A stretch of DNA of 64,000 nucleotides from Clostridium_AI sp964409685 (GTDB taxonomy: Bacteria; Bacillota; Clostridia; Lachnospirales; Lachnospiraceae), in contig CAYPEJ010000011.1 in the NCBI GenBank assembly GCA_964409685.1, forward strand, positions 68,481 to 132,480, in the 5' to 3' direction. The position numbers and the translations under genes are program-made. Below the pieces are notes generated by a model. It did not search any database and had not been told where the DNA came from. It worked only from the letters and a program-made list of their open reading frames with translations. Positions 18,085-25,995 of this stretch are shown here, piece after piece; within the stretch, counting starts at the first letter, position 1; each line of letters opens with the position of its first letter.

Positions 18085-19335
18085 TTGCTTGAGATAAGAA
18101 CAAACGAGCCAGAATCTGCAGCTAAGATTCTTGTAGTGGGAGTTGGCGGCGCTGGTAATAATGCTGTAAACAGAATGATTGAAGAAAATATCTTAGGGGT
18201 TGAATTTGTATGTATCAATACAGATAAGCAACACTTAAAAACATGTAAAGCGCCAACATGTATTCAAATTGGAGAAAAACTAACCAAGGGGTTAGGAGCA
18301 GGTGCACAACCAGAGGTTGGAGAAAAAGCAGCGGAAGAAAGCCGCGATGAATTAGCAGAAGTAATTAAAGGATGCGACATGGTATTTGTTACATGTGGTA
18401 TGGGTGGTGGTACTGGAACAGGTGCTGCGCCAGTAGTTGCACAGATTTCAAAGGAAATGGGTATCTTAACAGTAGGTATCGTAACAAAACCATTTAAGTT
18501 TGAAGCAAGAGCTAGAATGAACAATGCAATTGGTGGTATTGAAAAATTAAAAGCTAATGTAGATACATTAATTGTAATTCCAAATGATAAGTTGTTAGAG
18601 ATCGTAGATCGTCGTACAACAATGCCAGATGCACTTCGTAAAGCCGATGAAGTGTTACAACAAGGTGTACAAGGTATTACTGACTTAATCAATGTTCCTG
18701 GATTAATCAACCTTGACTTTGCCGATGTTCAAACAGTTATGAAAGATAAAGGTATTGCTCATATCGGTATCGGTGTTGGTCATGGGGATGAAAAATGTAT
18801 CGATGCAGTAAAATCAGCAATCTCAAGTCCATTACTTGAGACTACAATTGAAGGTGCATCTCATGTAATCATCAACGTTTCTGGTGATGTAAGCTTATTT
18901 GAAGCAAATGAAGCGGCTACGTTTGTTCAGGAATTAGCAGGAGAAACAGCAAATATTATCTTTGGTGCTATGTATGATGAAACAACTCCAGACCAAGCTG
19001 TTATCACAGTTATTGCAACTGGTCTTGAAGCTCAGAGTAGTCCAATTGTTACACCGTCCTTTGTAAATACATCCGCTCCAAAGGCATCTAATAATAGCTT
19101 TGGATATAACCAACAAGCACAAGCTCAGCAAGAAACTGCAGCTTATGTAAGAGGACAATCTAGTGCAGTAGCAGCAAAACAAGCTCCAACACAACGTCCT
19201 ATTATGTCTTCAGGTTCTATGAATAGTCCATTTGGTTCACAACCTCAAGCTCAACCAGTGAAACCAACACTAAGAAGTGAATCTGAACATGGTGGAATTA
19301 AGATTCCAGAGTTCTTGCAACGTAATCATAAATAG
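18085..19335 (+). CDS. ftsZ: Cell division GTPase FtsZ
   Basis: A 416-residue tubulin homologue that forms the Z-ring. The tubulin signature GGGTGTGAAPV, the N-terminal VVGVGGAGNNAVNRM, the T7 loop region NLDFADV and the C-terminal conserved peptide IKIPEFLQR are all intact. The linker is Gln/Ala/Ser-rich. I place the start at TTG 18085, 7 bases after a GGAGG (18073-18077); the ATG at 18031 would add 18 hydrophobic residues unlike any FtsZ N-terminus and would cross the ribosome binding site. A terminator follows 25 bases after the stop. Confidence 0.97.
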   Translation: MLEIRTNEPESAAKILVVGVGGAGNNAVNRMIEENILGVEFVCINTDKQHLKTCKAPTCIQIGEKLTKGLGAGAQPEVGEKAAEESRDELAEVIKGCDMVFVTCGMGGGTGTGAAPVVAQISKEMGILTVGIVTKPFKFEARARMNNAIGGIEKLKANVDTLIVIPNDKLLEIVDRRTTMPDALRKADEVLQQGVQGITDLINVPGLINLDFADVQTVMKDKGIAHIGIGVGHGDEKCIDAVKSAISSPLLETTIEGASHVIINVSGDVSLFEANEAATFVQELAGETANIIFGAMYDETTPDQAVITVIATGLEAQSSPIVTPSFVNTSAPKASNNSFGYNQQAQAQQETAAYVRGQSSAVAAKQAPTQRPIMSSGSMNSPFGSQPQAQPVKPTLRSESEHGGIKIPEFLQRNHK

Positions 19336-19359
19336 TGAATTCAAATTGAATTTTAGATA

Positions 19360-19390
19360 AAAAGTGCCCAAGCAATTGGGTGCTTTTTGC
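19360..19390 (+). terminator. Intrinsic terminator after ftsZ
   Basis: AAAAGTGCCCAA (19360-19371) pairs fully with TTGGGTGCTTTT (19376-19387) allowing two G-T pairs. The T-run is short (five), followed by GC. It closes the dcw cluster. Confidence 0.8.
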
Positions 19391-19564
19391 ATTTCTAATA
19401 TGGCTAAGATGATTCTACATCTTAATCAACTCTAATACCAAGCGTAGTTCTAATATTTATACATAGAGACAAAGAGCGAAATTCTAAAAGATTATCTAAT
19501 AACATCCCTTTATACAACATTATGTAAAAAAAAGAAAATGAAAAAGTAGAATACTATTCCATAT

Positions 19565-19598
19565 TTTGACATATTTGCATTTTGAAATGGGTTATAAT
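19565..19598 (+). promoter_or_regulatory. spoIIG-like promoter with candidate Spo0A box
   Basis: TTTGACA (19565-19571) differs at one base from the reverse Spo0A box TTCGACA and contains a perfect -35 (TTGACA, 19566-19571). A perfect TATAAT (19593-19598) lies 21 bases on, too far for ordinary sigma-A. The B. subtilis spoIIG promoter is known to have an overlong spacer of about 22 bases with Spo0A boxes over the -35. A second, weaker box-like TTTGAAA lies near 19581. The rest of the 298-base gap between ftsZ and spoIIGA holds only the ftsZ terminator and a short hairpin at 19405-19424. Confidence 0.7.
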
Positions 19599-19633
19599 AT
19601 GTTTTGTAATTTGGAAGAAATTGGAGGTGAAGA

Positions 19634-20551
19634 TTGCATCTAATAGTTTACATAGATCTTATTTTTTTTGTAAACGTTGTAATGGACTTTATTGTGCTAT
19701 TTATCATGAAAGAACTACTAAAAGAACATACAACAATCCAAAGAATAAGTATCGCATCCATTATAGCATCCTTTGGTGGTTGCATAGCGATTGTACTAAA
19801 AATGCCTACACTTGCAAAATTTCTTTTTTTGTATCTTGGCATTCACACATTAGTTTTGTGGATTGCATTTGGATTCAAAGATTGGAGAGCTTATGTGATA
19901 AAAGTTATTGCTTTTTTCGGAATAGCTTTTTTTGTGGATGGATTCCTAAACTTTATGTATTACCGATTGGATATGGAAAAGTATTATCGGCAATTGTGTT
20001 CAGGAACAATTTTGGAAAAGGTTTCTATCTTACATCTAATAGCTTGCATTGGTGGAATTATTTTGCTGTATCCCATTTTTTCAGCAATTATTCATTCCGT
20101 GCGTGAAAATGTCTTACTTTTGCATCACATAAAGATAACAAATAAGGGACGGCAACTGGAAGGCATCGGTCTATTAGATACAGGGAATATGCTCTTTGAT
20201 CCGCTTAGTGGAGAACCAGTTCTCATTGCAGAATATGAGTGGATGAAAGGGTTATTTACTGTCAACCAGCAAAAAATGCTTCTGTCATATATGAATATGA
20301 ATCAAGTTTCGCAAGAGGGTCCGCAGCAAACGGAAGAAGAGGAGGAAACTCCAATAATGATTCGAATGATACCATTTCACTCTGTGGGAAAAGAAGAGGG
20401 AATGTTAGTTGCGGTGCGGCTCGATTCTATTGTGATAGGTGAAGAGTCTGGATTAAAACGTAGGGAGAACGTTTTAATGGGATTATATCCAGGTAGATTA
20501 TCTGCCAAAAGGAAATACCAAGTAATTTTGCATAATGAAATGATATCGTGA
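19634..20551 (+). CDS. spoIIGA: Sporulation sigma-E processing peptidase SpoIIGA
   Basis: A 305-residue membrane aspartic protease that cleaves pro-sigma-E after signalling from SpoIIR. About five membrane segments fill the first ~150 residues, followed by a cytoplasmic domain with the catalytic motif LLDTGN (D182). The start is TTG 19634, 6 bases after GGAGG. The stop codon lies inside an 8-bp hairpin (20545-20570). sigE follows about 100 bases on, so the protease and its substrate are co-transcribed as in Bacillus. Confidence 0.94.
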   Translation: MHLIVYIDLIFFVNVVMDFIVLFIMKELLKEHTTIQRISIASIIASFGGCIAIVLKMPTLAKFLFLYLGIHTLVLWIAFGFKDWRAYVIKVIAFFGIAFFVDGFLNFMYYRLDMEKYYRQLCSGTILEKVSILHLIACIGGIILLYPIFSAIIHSVRENVLLLHHIKITNKGRQLEGIGLLDTGNMLFDPLSGEPVLIAEYEWMKGLFTVNQQKMLLSYMNMNQVSQEGPQQTEEEEETPIMIRMIPFHSVGKEEGMLVAVRLDSIVIGEESGLKRRENVLMGLYPGRLSAKRKYQVILHNEMIS

Positions 20552-20570
20552 TGTTGGCAAGTATCACGAT
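20545..20570 (+). repeat. Intercistronic hairpin spanning the spoIIGA stop codon
   Basis: ATCGTGAT (20545-20552) pairs perfectly with ATCACGAT (20563-20570) around a 10-base loop. There is no T-run, so it is not a typical terminator. It could slow ribosomes, stabilise mRNA or separate spoIIGA from sigE translation. Confidence 0.6.
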
Positions 20571-20653
20571 GTAAGAAAAATTTCATAACATTACATAATA
20601 TCTACATAGTAAATCCATATGAATTATCAGTAAATATAACAGGGGGAACGTCA

Positions 20654-21394
20654 ATGCTTCTTAAAATATCATTACCAAATAAATTTCAATTTCGTGTTAT
20701 CCCAGATTTGAAACAAATTTTAATGGGGCAAAGAGGGGATATTCACTACATAGGAGGCGCCGAGGTTTTACCTGCGCCATTGGATACTGAAGAAGAAAGT
20801 GCCGTAATTCGTTGTTTGGGGACTGATCGAGATACAGAAGCAAAGGCAATCTTAGTAGAACATAATTTAAGATTAGTTGTATATATCGCAAAAAAATTCG
20901 ATAATACAGGAATTGGAGTGGAAGATTTAATTTCTATTGGTACGATAGGACTAATCAAGGCAATCAATACATTTAATCCAGAAAAAAATATAAAGTTGGC
21001 AACCTATGCATCTAGATGTATTGAAAATGAGATATTAATGTATCTTAGAAGGAATAGTAAGACGAAGATGGAAGTGTCTATTGATGAGCCTTTAAATGTT
21101 GATTGGGATGGAAATGAGTTGCTTCTATCAGACATATTGGGGACAGATGAAGATATTATATATCGGAATTTAGAAGATGAGGTAGATCGAAAACTGCTGA
21201 ATAAAGCATTAAGCAAATTAAGCGACAGGGAGCGAATGATTGTGCAGCTTCGTTTTGGTCTGAATACAGAGGATGGAAATGAGCGAACACAGAAAGAAGT
21301 TGCTGATTTGCTTGGCATTTCACAGTCTTATATATCAAGATTAGAAAAAAAGATTATAAAACGATTAAAAAAGGAAATGCTAAAGTTGGAGTAG
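20654..21394 (+). CDS. sigE: RNA polymerase sporulation sigma factor sigma-E (pro-form)
   Basis: A 246-residue sigma-70 family factor that drives early mother-cell transcription. The N-terminal ~30 residues form a hydrophobic/basic pro-sequence, followed by YIGGAE, the conserved region after the SpoIIGA cleavage site in sigma-E. Region 2 reads NLRLVVYIAKKF..EDLISIGTIGLIKA and ATYASRCIENEILMYLRR; region 4 has KEVADLLGISQSYISRLEKK. The start follows an AGGGGGAA ribosome binding site. Processing by the upstream SpoIIGA would activate it. Confidence 0.97.
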   Translation: MLLKISLPNKFQFRVIPDLKQILMGQRGDIHYIGGAEVLPAPLDTEEESAVIRCLGTDRDTEAKAILVEHNLRLVVYIAKKFDNTGIGVEDLISIGTIGLIKAINTFNPEKNIKLATYASRCIENEILMYLRRNSKTKMEVSIDEPLNVDWDGNELLLSDILGTDEDIIYRNLEDEVDRKLLNKALSKLSDRERMIVQLRFGLNTEDGNERTQKEVADLLGISQSYISRLEKKIIKRLKKEMLKLE

Positions 21395-21413
21395 GAGTAT
21401 ATGATATAGAGGA

Positions 21414-21449
21414 AGAAAGACTGCTGTGAGGGGTAGTCTTTCTTTTTGT
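21414..21449 (+). terminator. Intrinsic terminator after sigE
   Basis: AGAAAGACT (21414-21422) pairs perfectly with AGTCTTTCT (21435-21443), followed by TTTTTG. It ends the spoIIGA-sigE transcript before sigG. Confidence 0.85.
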
Positions 21450-21496
21450 GTTTTATAAAAATATTTTGTGAGATTATTTACCCAATATTACCAAAT

Positions 21497-21524
21497 CAAT
21501 AACTGAATAAATCTCACCCATATA
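21497..21524 (+). promoter_or_regulatory. Candidate forespore (sigma-F/G) promoter of sigG
   Basis: CAATA (21497-21501) and CATATA (21519-21524) are separated by 17 bases upstream of sigG. They loosely resemble the sigma-F/sigma-G pattern G(C/A)ATA and CATACTA. The match is partial and the call rests mostly on the known biology of sigG. Confidence 0.35.
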
Positions 21525-21579
21525 GTAAATCATTTTATATGTGACTGAAGAATAAAATGGTAGATTTGGGAGGTACTAT

Positions 21580-22362
21580 ATGGCTCTTTATAAAGTTGAG
21601 ATTTGCGGTGTAAATACGTCAAAATTACCATTACTTAAGAATGCCGAAAAAGAAGTTCTATTTCAACGCATTCAGAGTGGAGATAAGGAGGCAAGGGAAC
21701 TCTATATAAAAGGTAATCTTCGATTAGTACTTAGTATTATACAGAGATTTTCCAACAGCAATGAAAATGTAGATGACTTATTTCAAATTGGTTGCATTGG
21801 TCTTATGAAAGCCATTGACAATTTTGATTTGTCACAAAATGTTAAGTTTTCCACTTATGCAGTTCCTATGATAATAGGAGAGATTCGAAGATATCTTCGA
21901 GACAATAACAGCATAAGGGTAAGCCGTTCTTTGCGAGATACAGCATACAAAGCAATTTACGCAAAAGAAGCACTAACCAAGAAAAATGATAAGGAGCCAA
22001 CAGTAAATGAAATTGCAAACGAAATCGGCATGAATTCAAAAGATATCATTTTTGCCTTAGATGCAATTCAAAACCCTGTTTCACTATTTGAACCTGTTTA
22101 TTCAGAAGGTGGAGATACTTTGTTTATAATGGATCAAATCAGTGACAAGAAAAATAAAGAAGAAAACTGGGTAGAAGAAATATCACTAAAAGAAGCAATG
22201 GACAGACTTTCTGACCGTGAAAATAATATCATTAAGCTTCGATTCTTCCAAGGAAAGACCCAGATGGAGGTAGCGGACGAGATTCATATAAGTCAAGCAC
22301 AAGTAAGTCGATTAGAAAAATCAGCATTGAAAAATATGAAGAGTTATTTAGCAGAAAAATAA
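21580..22362 (+). CDS. sigG: RNA polymerase sporulation sigma factor sigma-G
   Basis: A 260-residue sigma-70 family factor for late forespore transcription. The N-terminus VEICGVNTSKLP is the sigma-G signature that distinguishes it from sigma-F. Region 2 reads NLRLVLSIIQRF, DDLFQIGCIGLMKAID and FSTYAVPMIIGEIRRYLRD; region 3 has SRSLRD; region 4 has FFQGKTQMEVADEIHISQAQVSRLEK. There is no pro-sequence, as expected. The start follows GGGAGG. It lies directly behind the spoIIGA-sigE unit, as in Bacillus. Confidence 0.97.
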   Translation: MALYKVEICGVNTSKLPLLKNAEKEVLFQRIQSGDKEARELYIKGNLRLVLSIIQRFSNSNENVDDLFQIGCIGLMKAIDNFDLSQNVKFSTYAVPMIIGEIRRYLRDNNSIRVSRSLRDTAYKAIYAKEALTKKNDKEPTVNEIANEIGMNSKDIIFALDAIQNPVSLFEPVYSEGGDTLFIMDQISDKKNKEENWVEEISLKEAMDRLSDRENNIIKLRFFQGKTQMEVADEIHISQAQVSRLEKSALKNMKSYLAEK

Positions 22363-22422
22363 GGATGAAATTACGAGTTCCTTCATATAATATAGTAAGA
22401 AACTTCTTGCGAGGTGAACAAT

Positions 22423-22680
22423 CTGAGAATTTGCGATCTGAGAGAAAAAGAAGTGATCAATGTTGTAGATGGACAAAGGCTTGGATTTGTATGTGATCTC
22501 GAATTTGACTTAGAATGTGGAGAGATTAAATGCATTATTATTCCTGGTCCATGTAAAGTGTTTGGATTTATAGGACGTGAAAATGAATACGTAATCGATC
22601 TGTGTGATATCGAAAAAGTGGGTGGAGACGTAATACTTGTAAATGTCGAATTGGAAAAGTGTTTACGCAAATGCCTATAA
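22423..22680 (+). CDS. YlmC/YmxH family PRC-barrel protein
   Basis: An 85-residue (from CTG) beta-rich protein of the YlmC/YmxH sporulation-linked family: the N-terminus RICDLREKEVINV, then DGQRLGFVCDLEFD, GEIKCIIIPGP and a C-terminal VILVNVE strand. Function is unknown; members often neighbour sigG or division genes. GAGGTGA (22411-22417) is 5 bases before a CTG at 22423, which matches the position of the Met before R-I-x-x-L in relatives. GTG 22414 lies inside that ribosome binding site and has no site of its own. I therefore favour CTG initiation. Confidence 0.85.
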   Translation: MRICDLREKEVINVVDGQRLGFVCDLEFDLECGEIKCIIIPGPCKVFGFIGRENEYVIDLCDIEKVGGDVILVNVELEKCLRKCL

Positions 22681-22685
22681 TGATG

Positions 22686-22722
22686 ATAAGAGGCTACGAC
22701 TAGTTGTAGCTTCTTATTTTTA
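22686..22722 (+). terminator. Intrinsic terminator after the YlmC-like gene
   Basis: A 15-bp stem (22686-22700 with 22703-22717, two G-T pairs) with a two-base loop is followed by a short T tract. It ends the sigG region and is followed at once by the nrdR promoter. Confidence 0.85.
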
Positions 22723-22732
22723 CATTTTATAA

Positions 22733-22760
22733 TTGCCAAATTTGCAAACTCTGTTATAAT
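22733..22760 (+). promoter_or_regulatory. Candidate sigma-A promoter of nrdR
   Basis: TTGCCA (22733-22738) and a perfect TATAAT (22755-22760) are 16 bases apart, with the nrdR start 36 bases downstream. Confidence 0.7.
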
Positions 22761-22795
22761 GAATACATAAAATTGTGTACAAGAGGAGGATTGCT

Positions 22796-23248
22796 ATGAG
22801 ATGTCCGTACTGTGGAGAAGATAATACAAGAGTAATAGATTCCAGACCAGCAGAAGATAATAATATAATTCGAAGAAGAAGACAATGTGATAGTTGTTCC
22901 AAACGATTTACTACTTACGAAAAAGTAGAGGCTATTTCATTAGTGGTAATAAAAAAAGATATGAATCGAGAACCATATGATCGGACAAAGATAGAAGCCG
23001 GTATTTTCCGTTCTTGTCATAAGAGACCAATATCAGTGGATCAGATTAATGCAGTAGTAGACGAGATTGAAACTGCTATATTTAATAAGGAAGAAAAAGA
23101 AATTCCAAGTGCTGTTATTGGTGAAATTGTTATGGATAAATTAAAAAATTTGGATGCGGTAGCTTATGTTCGTTTTGCATCTGTCTATCGTGAATTTAAA
23201 GATGTGGCAACATTTATGGATGAAATAAAGAAAATTTTAGATAATTAA
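22796..23248 (+). CDS. nrdR: Transcriptional repressor NrdR
   Basis: A 150-residue repressor of ribonucleotide reductase genes. It opens with a zinc ribbon of two Cys pairs (CPYC and CDSC) within MRCPYCG and RRRRQCDSCSKRF, followed by an ATP-cone domain (about residues 49-139) that senses ATP/dATP. The start is ATG 22796, 6 bases after AGGAGG; upstream in-frame codons would break the conserved MRCPYC start. It stands alone behind its own promoter. Confidence 0.96.
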   Translation: MRCPYCGEDNTRVIDSRPAEDNNIIRRRRQCDSCSKRFTTYEKVEAISLVVIKKDMNREPYDRTKIEAGIFRSCHKRPISVDQINAVVDEIETAIFNKEEKEIPSAVIGEIVMDKLKNLDAVAYVRFASVYREFKDVATFMDEIKKILDN

Positions 23249-23260
23249 TTAAAATAATAG

Positions 23261-23288
23261 TTGATTTCAATTTGAATGGTGTTATACT
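23261..23288 (+). promoter_or_regulatory. Candidate sigma-A promoter of the comM-dprA-topA group
   Basis: TTGATT (23261-23266) and TATACT (23283-23288) are 16 bases apart, 46 bases before the comM-like start. Position and consensus are the only support. Confidence 0.55.
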
Positions 23289-23334
23289 AAAAAAAGATGA
23301 TGTGCTTTCATTGGAAAACAATGAAAGGAGTAGT

Positions 23335-24882
23335 ATGTTTAGTAAAACATATAGTGCAACGTTACAAGGAATGCGTGCACATATTGTACAAGTGGAGGCA
23401 GATTTAAGTGATGGTCTGCCTGTATTTCAATTAGTTGGTTATCTTGGTTCACAGGTGAAGGAAGCACGAGAACGTGTTCGAATTGCATTAAAGAATTCAG
23501 GTTTTAAACTACCTGCAAAAAAGATAACAGTAAATTTATCGCCAGCAGATATTCGAAAGGATGGGACTATATTTGACCTTCCAATTGCGCTATCGTTGTT
23601 GTGTAGTATGAACATGATAAGTGTGAAAAATATACATAATATGTTGTTTGTTGGTGAATTAGGGTTAGATGGTAAAATACAAAGTGTAAAGGGAATATTA
23701 CCAATTGTCTATGAAGCAAAAATGCAAGGATTTGAATTTTGTATTGTACCAAAAGAGAATGAAAAAGAAGGTTCTATTGTAAAGGGGATATCCGTTATAG
23801 GAGTAGATACCCTATATGAAGTTGTGAAATATCTAAATGGTGAACAGGAGATAAAGCCAGTTTATACCGATGTTACAAAACTGCTTTCGAGACATGTAGA
23901 TACCAATGGGGATTTTAGTGAAGTAGTAGGACAAGATTTGTTAAAACGAGCCATTGAGATAGCAGTTACTGGACATCATAATATTTTAATATCTGGACCA
24001 CCTGGCAGTGGGAAAACGATGCTTGCCAAAAGAATTCCAAGTATTATGCCAGAATTATCTTTTGAAGAAGCCATGGAGATTTCAAAGATATACAGTATAT
24101 CAGGTCTTTTAGATAGCAATAATTCTTTTATAACAAGTCGGCCATATCGGGCACCGCATCACACGATTACTACGAATGCACTAGTTGGAGGGGGAACCAT
24201 ACCCAAACCAGGGGAGATTAGTTTAGCCAATGGAGGGGTACTTTTTTTAGACGAGTTAGGTGAATATAGACGAGATATTGTTGAAGTGCTTCGACAACCA
24301 TTAGAAGAAAATAAGATATCTTTATCACGTCTTAATGCAACATATGAATTTCCGTCGGACTTTATGTTGGTAGGGGCTACAAATCTATGCCCATGTGGAT
24401 TTTATCCAAATACGAGAAAATGCAAGTGTAGCCAAAGGCAAATTGAAAAGTATTTGAGTAAAATAAGTAAAGCCATTTTAGACAGAATTGACATTTGTGC
24501 AGAAGCAGTTGAATTAGACTATGGTGCATTACAAGTGGTAAACAGCGAAACATCTGCATCTATTCGAGAGCGAGTAAAAACAGCGCGAAACAGACAACTT
24601 GTGCGCTACCAAGATTGTGGAATTCAATTTAACTCACAACTATCACCAAGTTTAATAAAGAAATATGTGATGTTAGATAGTGAAGGAAAAGAATTTCTGC
24701 AAGAAATATTTGAACGAATGCAGCTAACAGCCAGAGCTTATCATAGAGTCTTAAAGGTAGGAAGAACGATTGCTGATCTTGCTGGAGCGGAAAATGTGAA
24801 GATAGAACATTTAAAAGAAGCTATATTCTATCGTGGTGCAAGAGATACCTTTGGTAAGGAGGTAACACATGACAATGCATGA
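23335..24882 (+). CDS. YifB/ComM family Mg chelatase-like AAA+ ATPase
   Basis: A 515-residue protein with an N-terminal Lon-protease-like domain (about 1-170), a central AAA+ Mg-chelatase domain with Walker A SGPPGSGKTMLAK and Walker B VLFLDELGE, and a C-terminal helical domain. ATNLCPCGF and a Cys-containing YPNTRKCKC segment match the family. ComM in Proteobacteria is a hexameric branch-migration helicase acting in natural transformation. The start is ATG 23335 behind AAGGAG; the frame is open upstream to 23272 but crosses the promoter. It overlaps dprA by 14 bases, giving a DNA-uptake pair. Confidence 0.93.
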   Translation: MFSKTYSATLQGMRAHIVQVEADLSDGLPVFQLVGYLGSQVKEARERVRIALKNSGFKLPAKKITVNLSPADIRKDGTIFDLPIALSLLCSMNMISVKNIHNMLFVGELGLDGKIQSVKGILPIVYEAKMQGFEFCIVPKENEKEGSIVKGISVIGVDTLYEVVKYLNGEQEIKPVYTDVTKLLSRHVDTNGDFSEVVGQDLLKRAIEIAVTGHHNILISGPPGSGKTMLAKRIPSIMPELSFEEAMEISKIYSISGLLDSNNSFITSRPYRAPHHTITTNALVGGGTIPKPGEISLANGGVLFLDELGEYRRDIVEVLRQPLEENKISLSRLNATYEFPSDFMLVGATNLCPCGFYPNTRKCKCSQRQIEKYLSKISKAILDRIDICAEAVELDYGALQVVNSETSASIRERVKTARNRQLVRYQDCGIQFNSQLSPSLIKKYVMLDSEGKEFLQEIFERMQLTARAYHRVLKVGRTIADLAGAENVKIEHLKEAIFYRGARDTFGKEVTHDNA

Positions 24883-25978
24883 AAAATGGTTTTGGCTTCT
24901 GAATGCAAAGGGGATTGGTCTTAAGCGGATTGAGATTTTGCTGAATCATTTTGGGACAATTGAGGCAATCTATCAAGCGACAGAGAAAGAACTTCTTTCT
25001 ATCAAAGGATTTGGAAAAGCATGTGTAGATGGGTTGCAGCAGGAAAAGAAATATACGAAGAAAAAGTATCATATGCTGTTAGAAAGAAATATTCAACTGG
25101 TACTAAGAGAAGAAGAACATTTTCCACAGGGGCTAAGATTGATATCAGAAGTGCCGTATGGTTTGTTCTATCGGGGAAAATTACCAGATAGAGAGAAAAA
25201 GAGTATTGCAATCGTAGGTTCTAGAAGTTGTTCCACTTATGGAAGAGAGATGGCGAAATGGTTTGGGAAAGAGCTTTCACTGGCAGGAATTCAAGTGATT
25301 AGTGGAATGGCGAGAGGAATTGATGGATATGCTCATGTTGGAGCAATTGAAGCAGGAAAAGAAAATTTTGCGGTATTGGGTTCTGGCATTGATGTGTGTT
25401 ATCCGCCAGAGCATCAATGGATTTATGATGAATTGATAAAAAGAGGTGGTATTATATCAGAGTATTGTATGGGAGTACCGCCAGTTGCAGGACAATTTCC
25501 CATGAGAAATCGAATTATCAGTGGTTTATGCGATGGAATTCTAATCGTAGAGGCAGAAGATAGAAGTGGGTCGCTTATTACAGCAGATTATGGATTGGAA
25601 CAGGGAAAAGACATTTTTGTAGTTCCAGGGCGAATTGGTGATGAAAAAAGTTATGGTTGTAATAGGCTTATCAAGATGGGTGCATACTTAGTACAAGGAC
25701 CTTCTGATATCTTAGGGCATTATCATTTTTCAGACTATGTGAAAAGTGTTTCAGAGCATGGTCAGAAAAATGAAGATTCTAAAAAAAATAATTATATGCT
25801 TGAAACAAAGGAAAAAATAGTGTATGCTAATTTGAGTTATAATCCAAAACATATTAATGAAATCATGATGGATACAAAATTTAGTTTGAGCGAAGTAATG
25901 GATTGTTTAATCTCGTTAGAGTTAAAGGGTTATATCAAACAAACGATGAAAAATTTTTATATAGTATGTAACGAATAA
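24869..25978 (+). CDS. dprA: DNA processing protein DprA
   Basis: A 369-residue Rossmann-fold protein that loads RecA onto incoming single-stranded DNA in transformation. An N-terminal helix-hairpin-helix-like region (KGIGLKRIEILLNHFG) precedes the core with VGSRSCSTYGREMA, SGMARGIDGYAH, VLGSGIDVCYPPEH and GRIGDEKSYGCNRLI. A C-terminal winged-helix-like tail is present. The start, ATG 24869, lies 6 bases after AAGGAGGT and inside the end of the comM-like gene. Confidence 0.95.
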   Translation: MTMHEKWFWLLNAKGIGLKRIEILLNHFGTIEAIYQATEKELLSIKGFGKACVDGLQQEKKYTKKKYHMLLERNIQLVLREEEHFPQGLRLISEVPYGLFYRGKLPDREKKSIAIVGSRSCSTYGREMAKWFGKELSLAGIQVISGMARGIDGYAHVGAIEAGKENFAVLGSGIDVCYPPEHQWIYDELIKRGGIISEYCMGVPPVAGQFPMRNRIISGLCDGILIVEAEDRSGSLITADYGLEQGKDIFVVPGRIGDEKSYGCNRLIKMGAYLVQGPSDILGHYHFSDYVKSVSEHGQKNEDSKKNNYMLETKEKIVYANLSYNPKHINEIMMDTKFSLSEVMDCLISLELKGYIKQTMKNFYIVCNE

Positions 25979-25995
25979 TATAAGGGAGTGGTAGA

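Noticed and set aside
19582..20106. A 174-codon frame overlapping spoIIGA
   Set aside because: It is in a different frame from spoIIGA, rich in Cys/Trp/His unlike real proteins here, and has no ribosome binding site.
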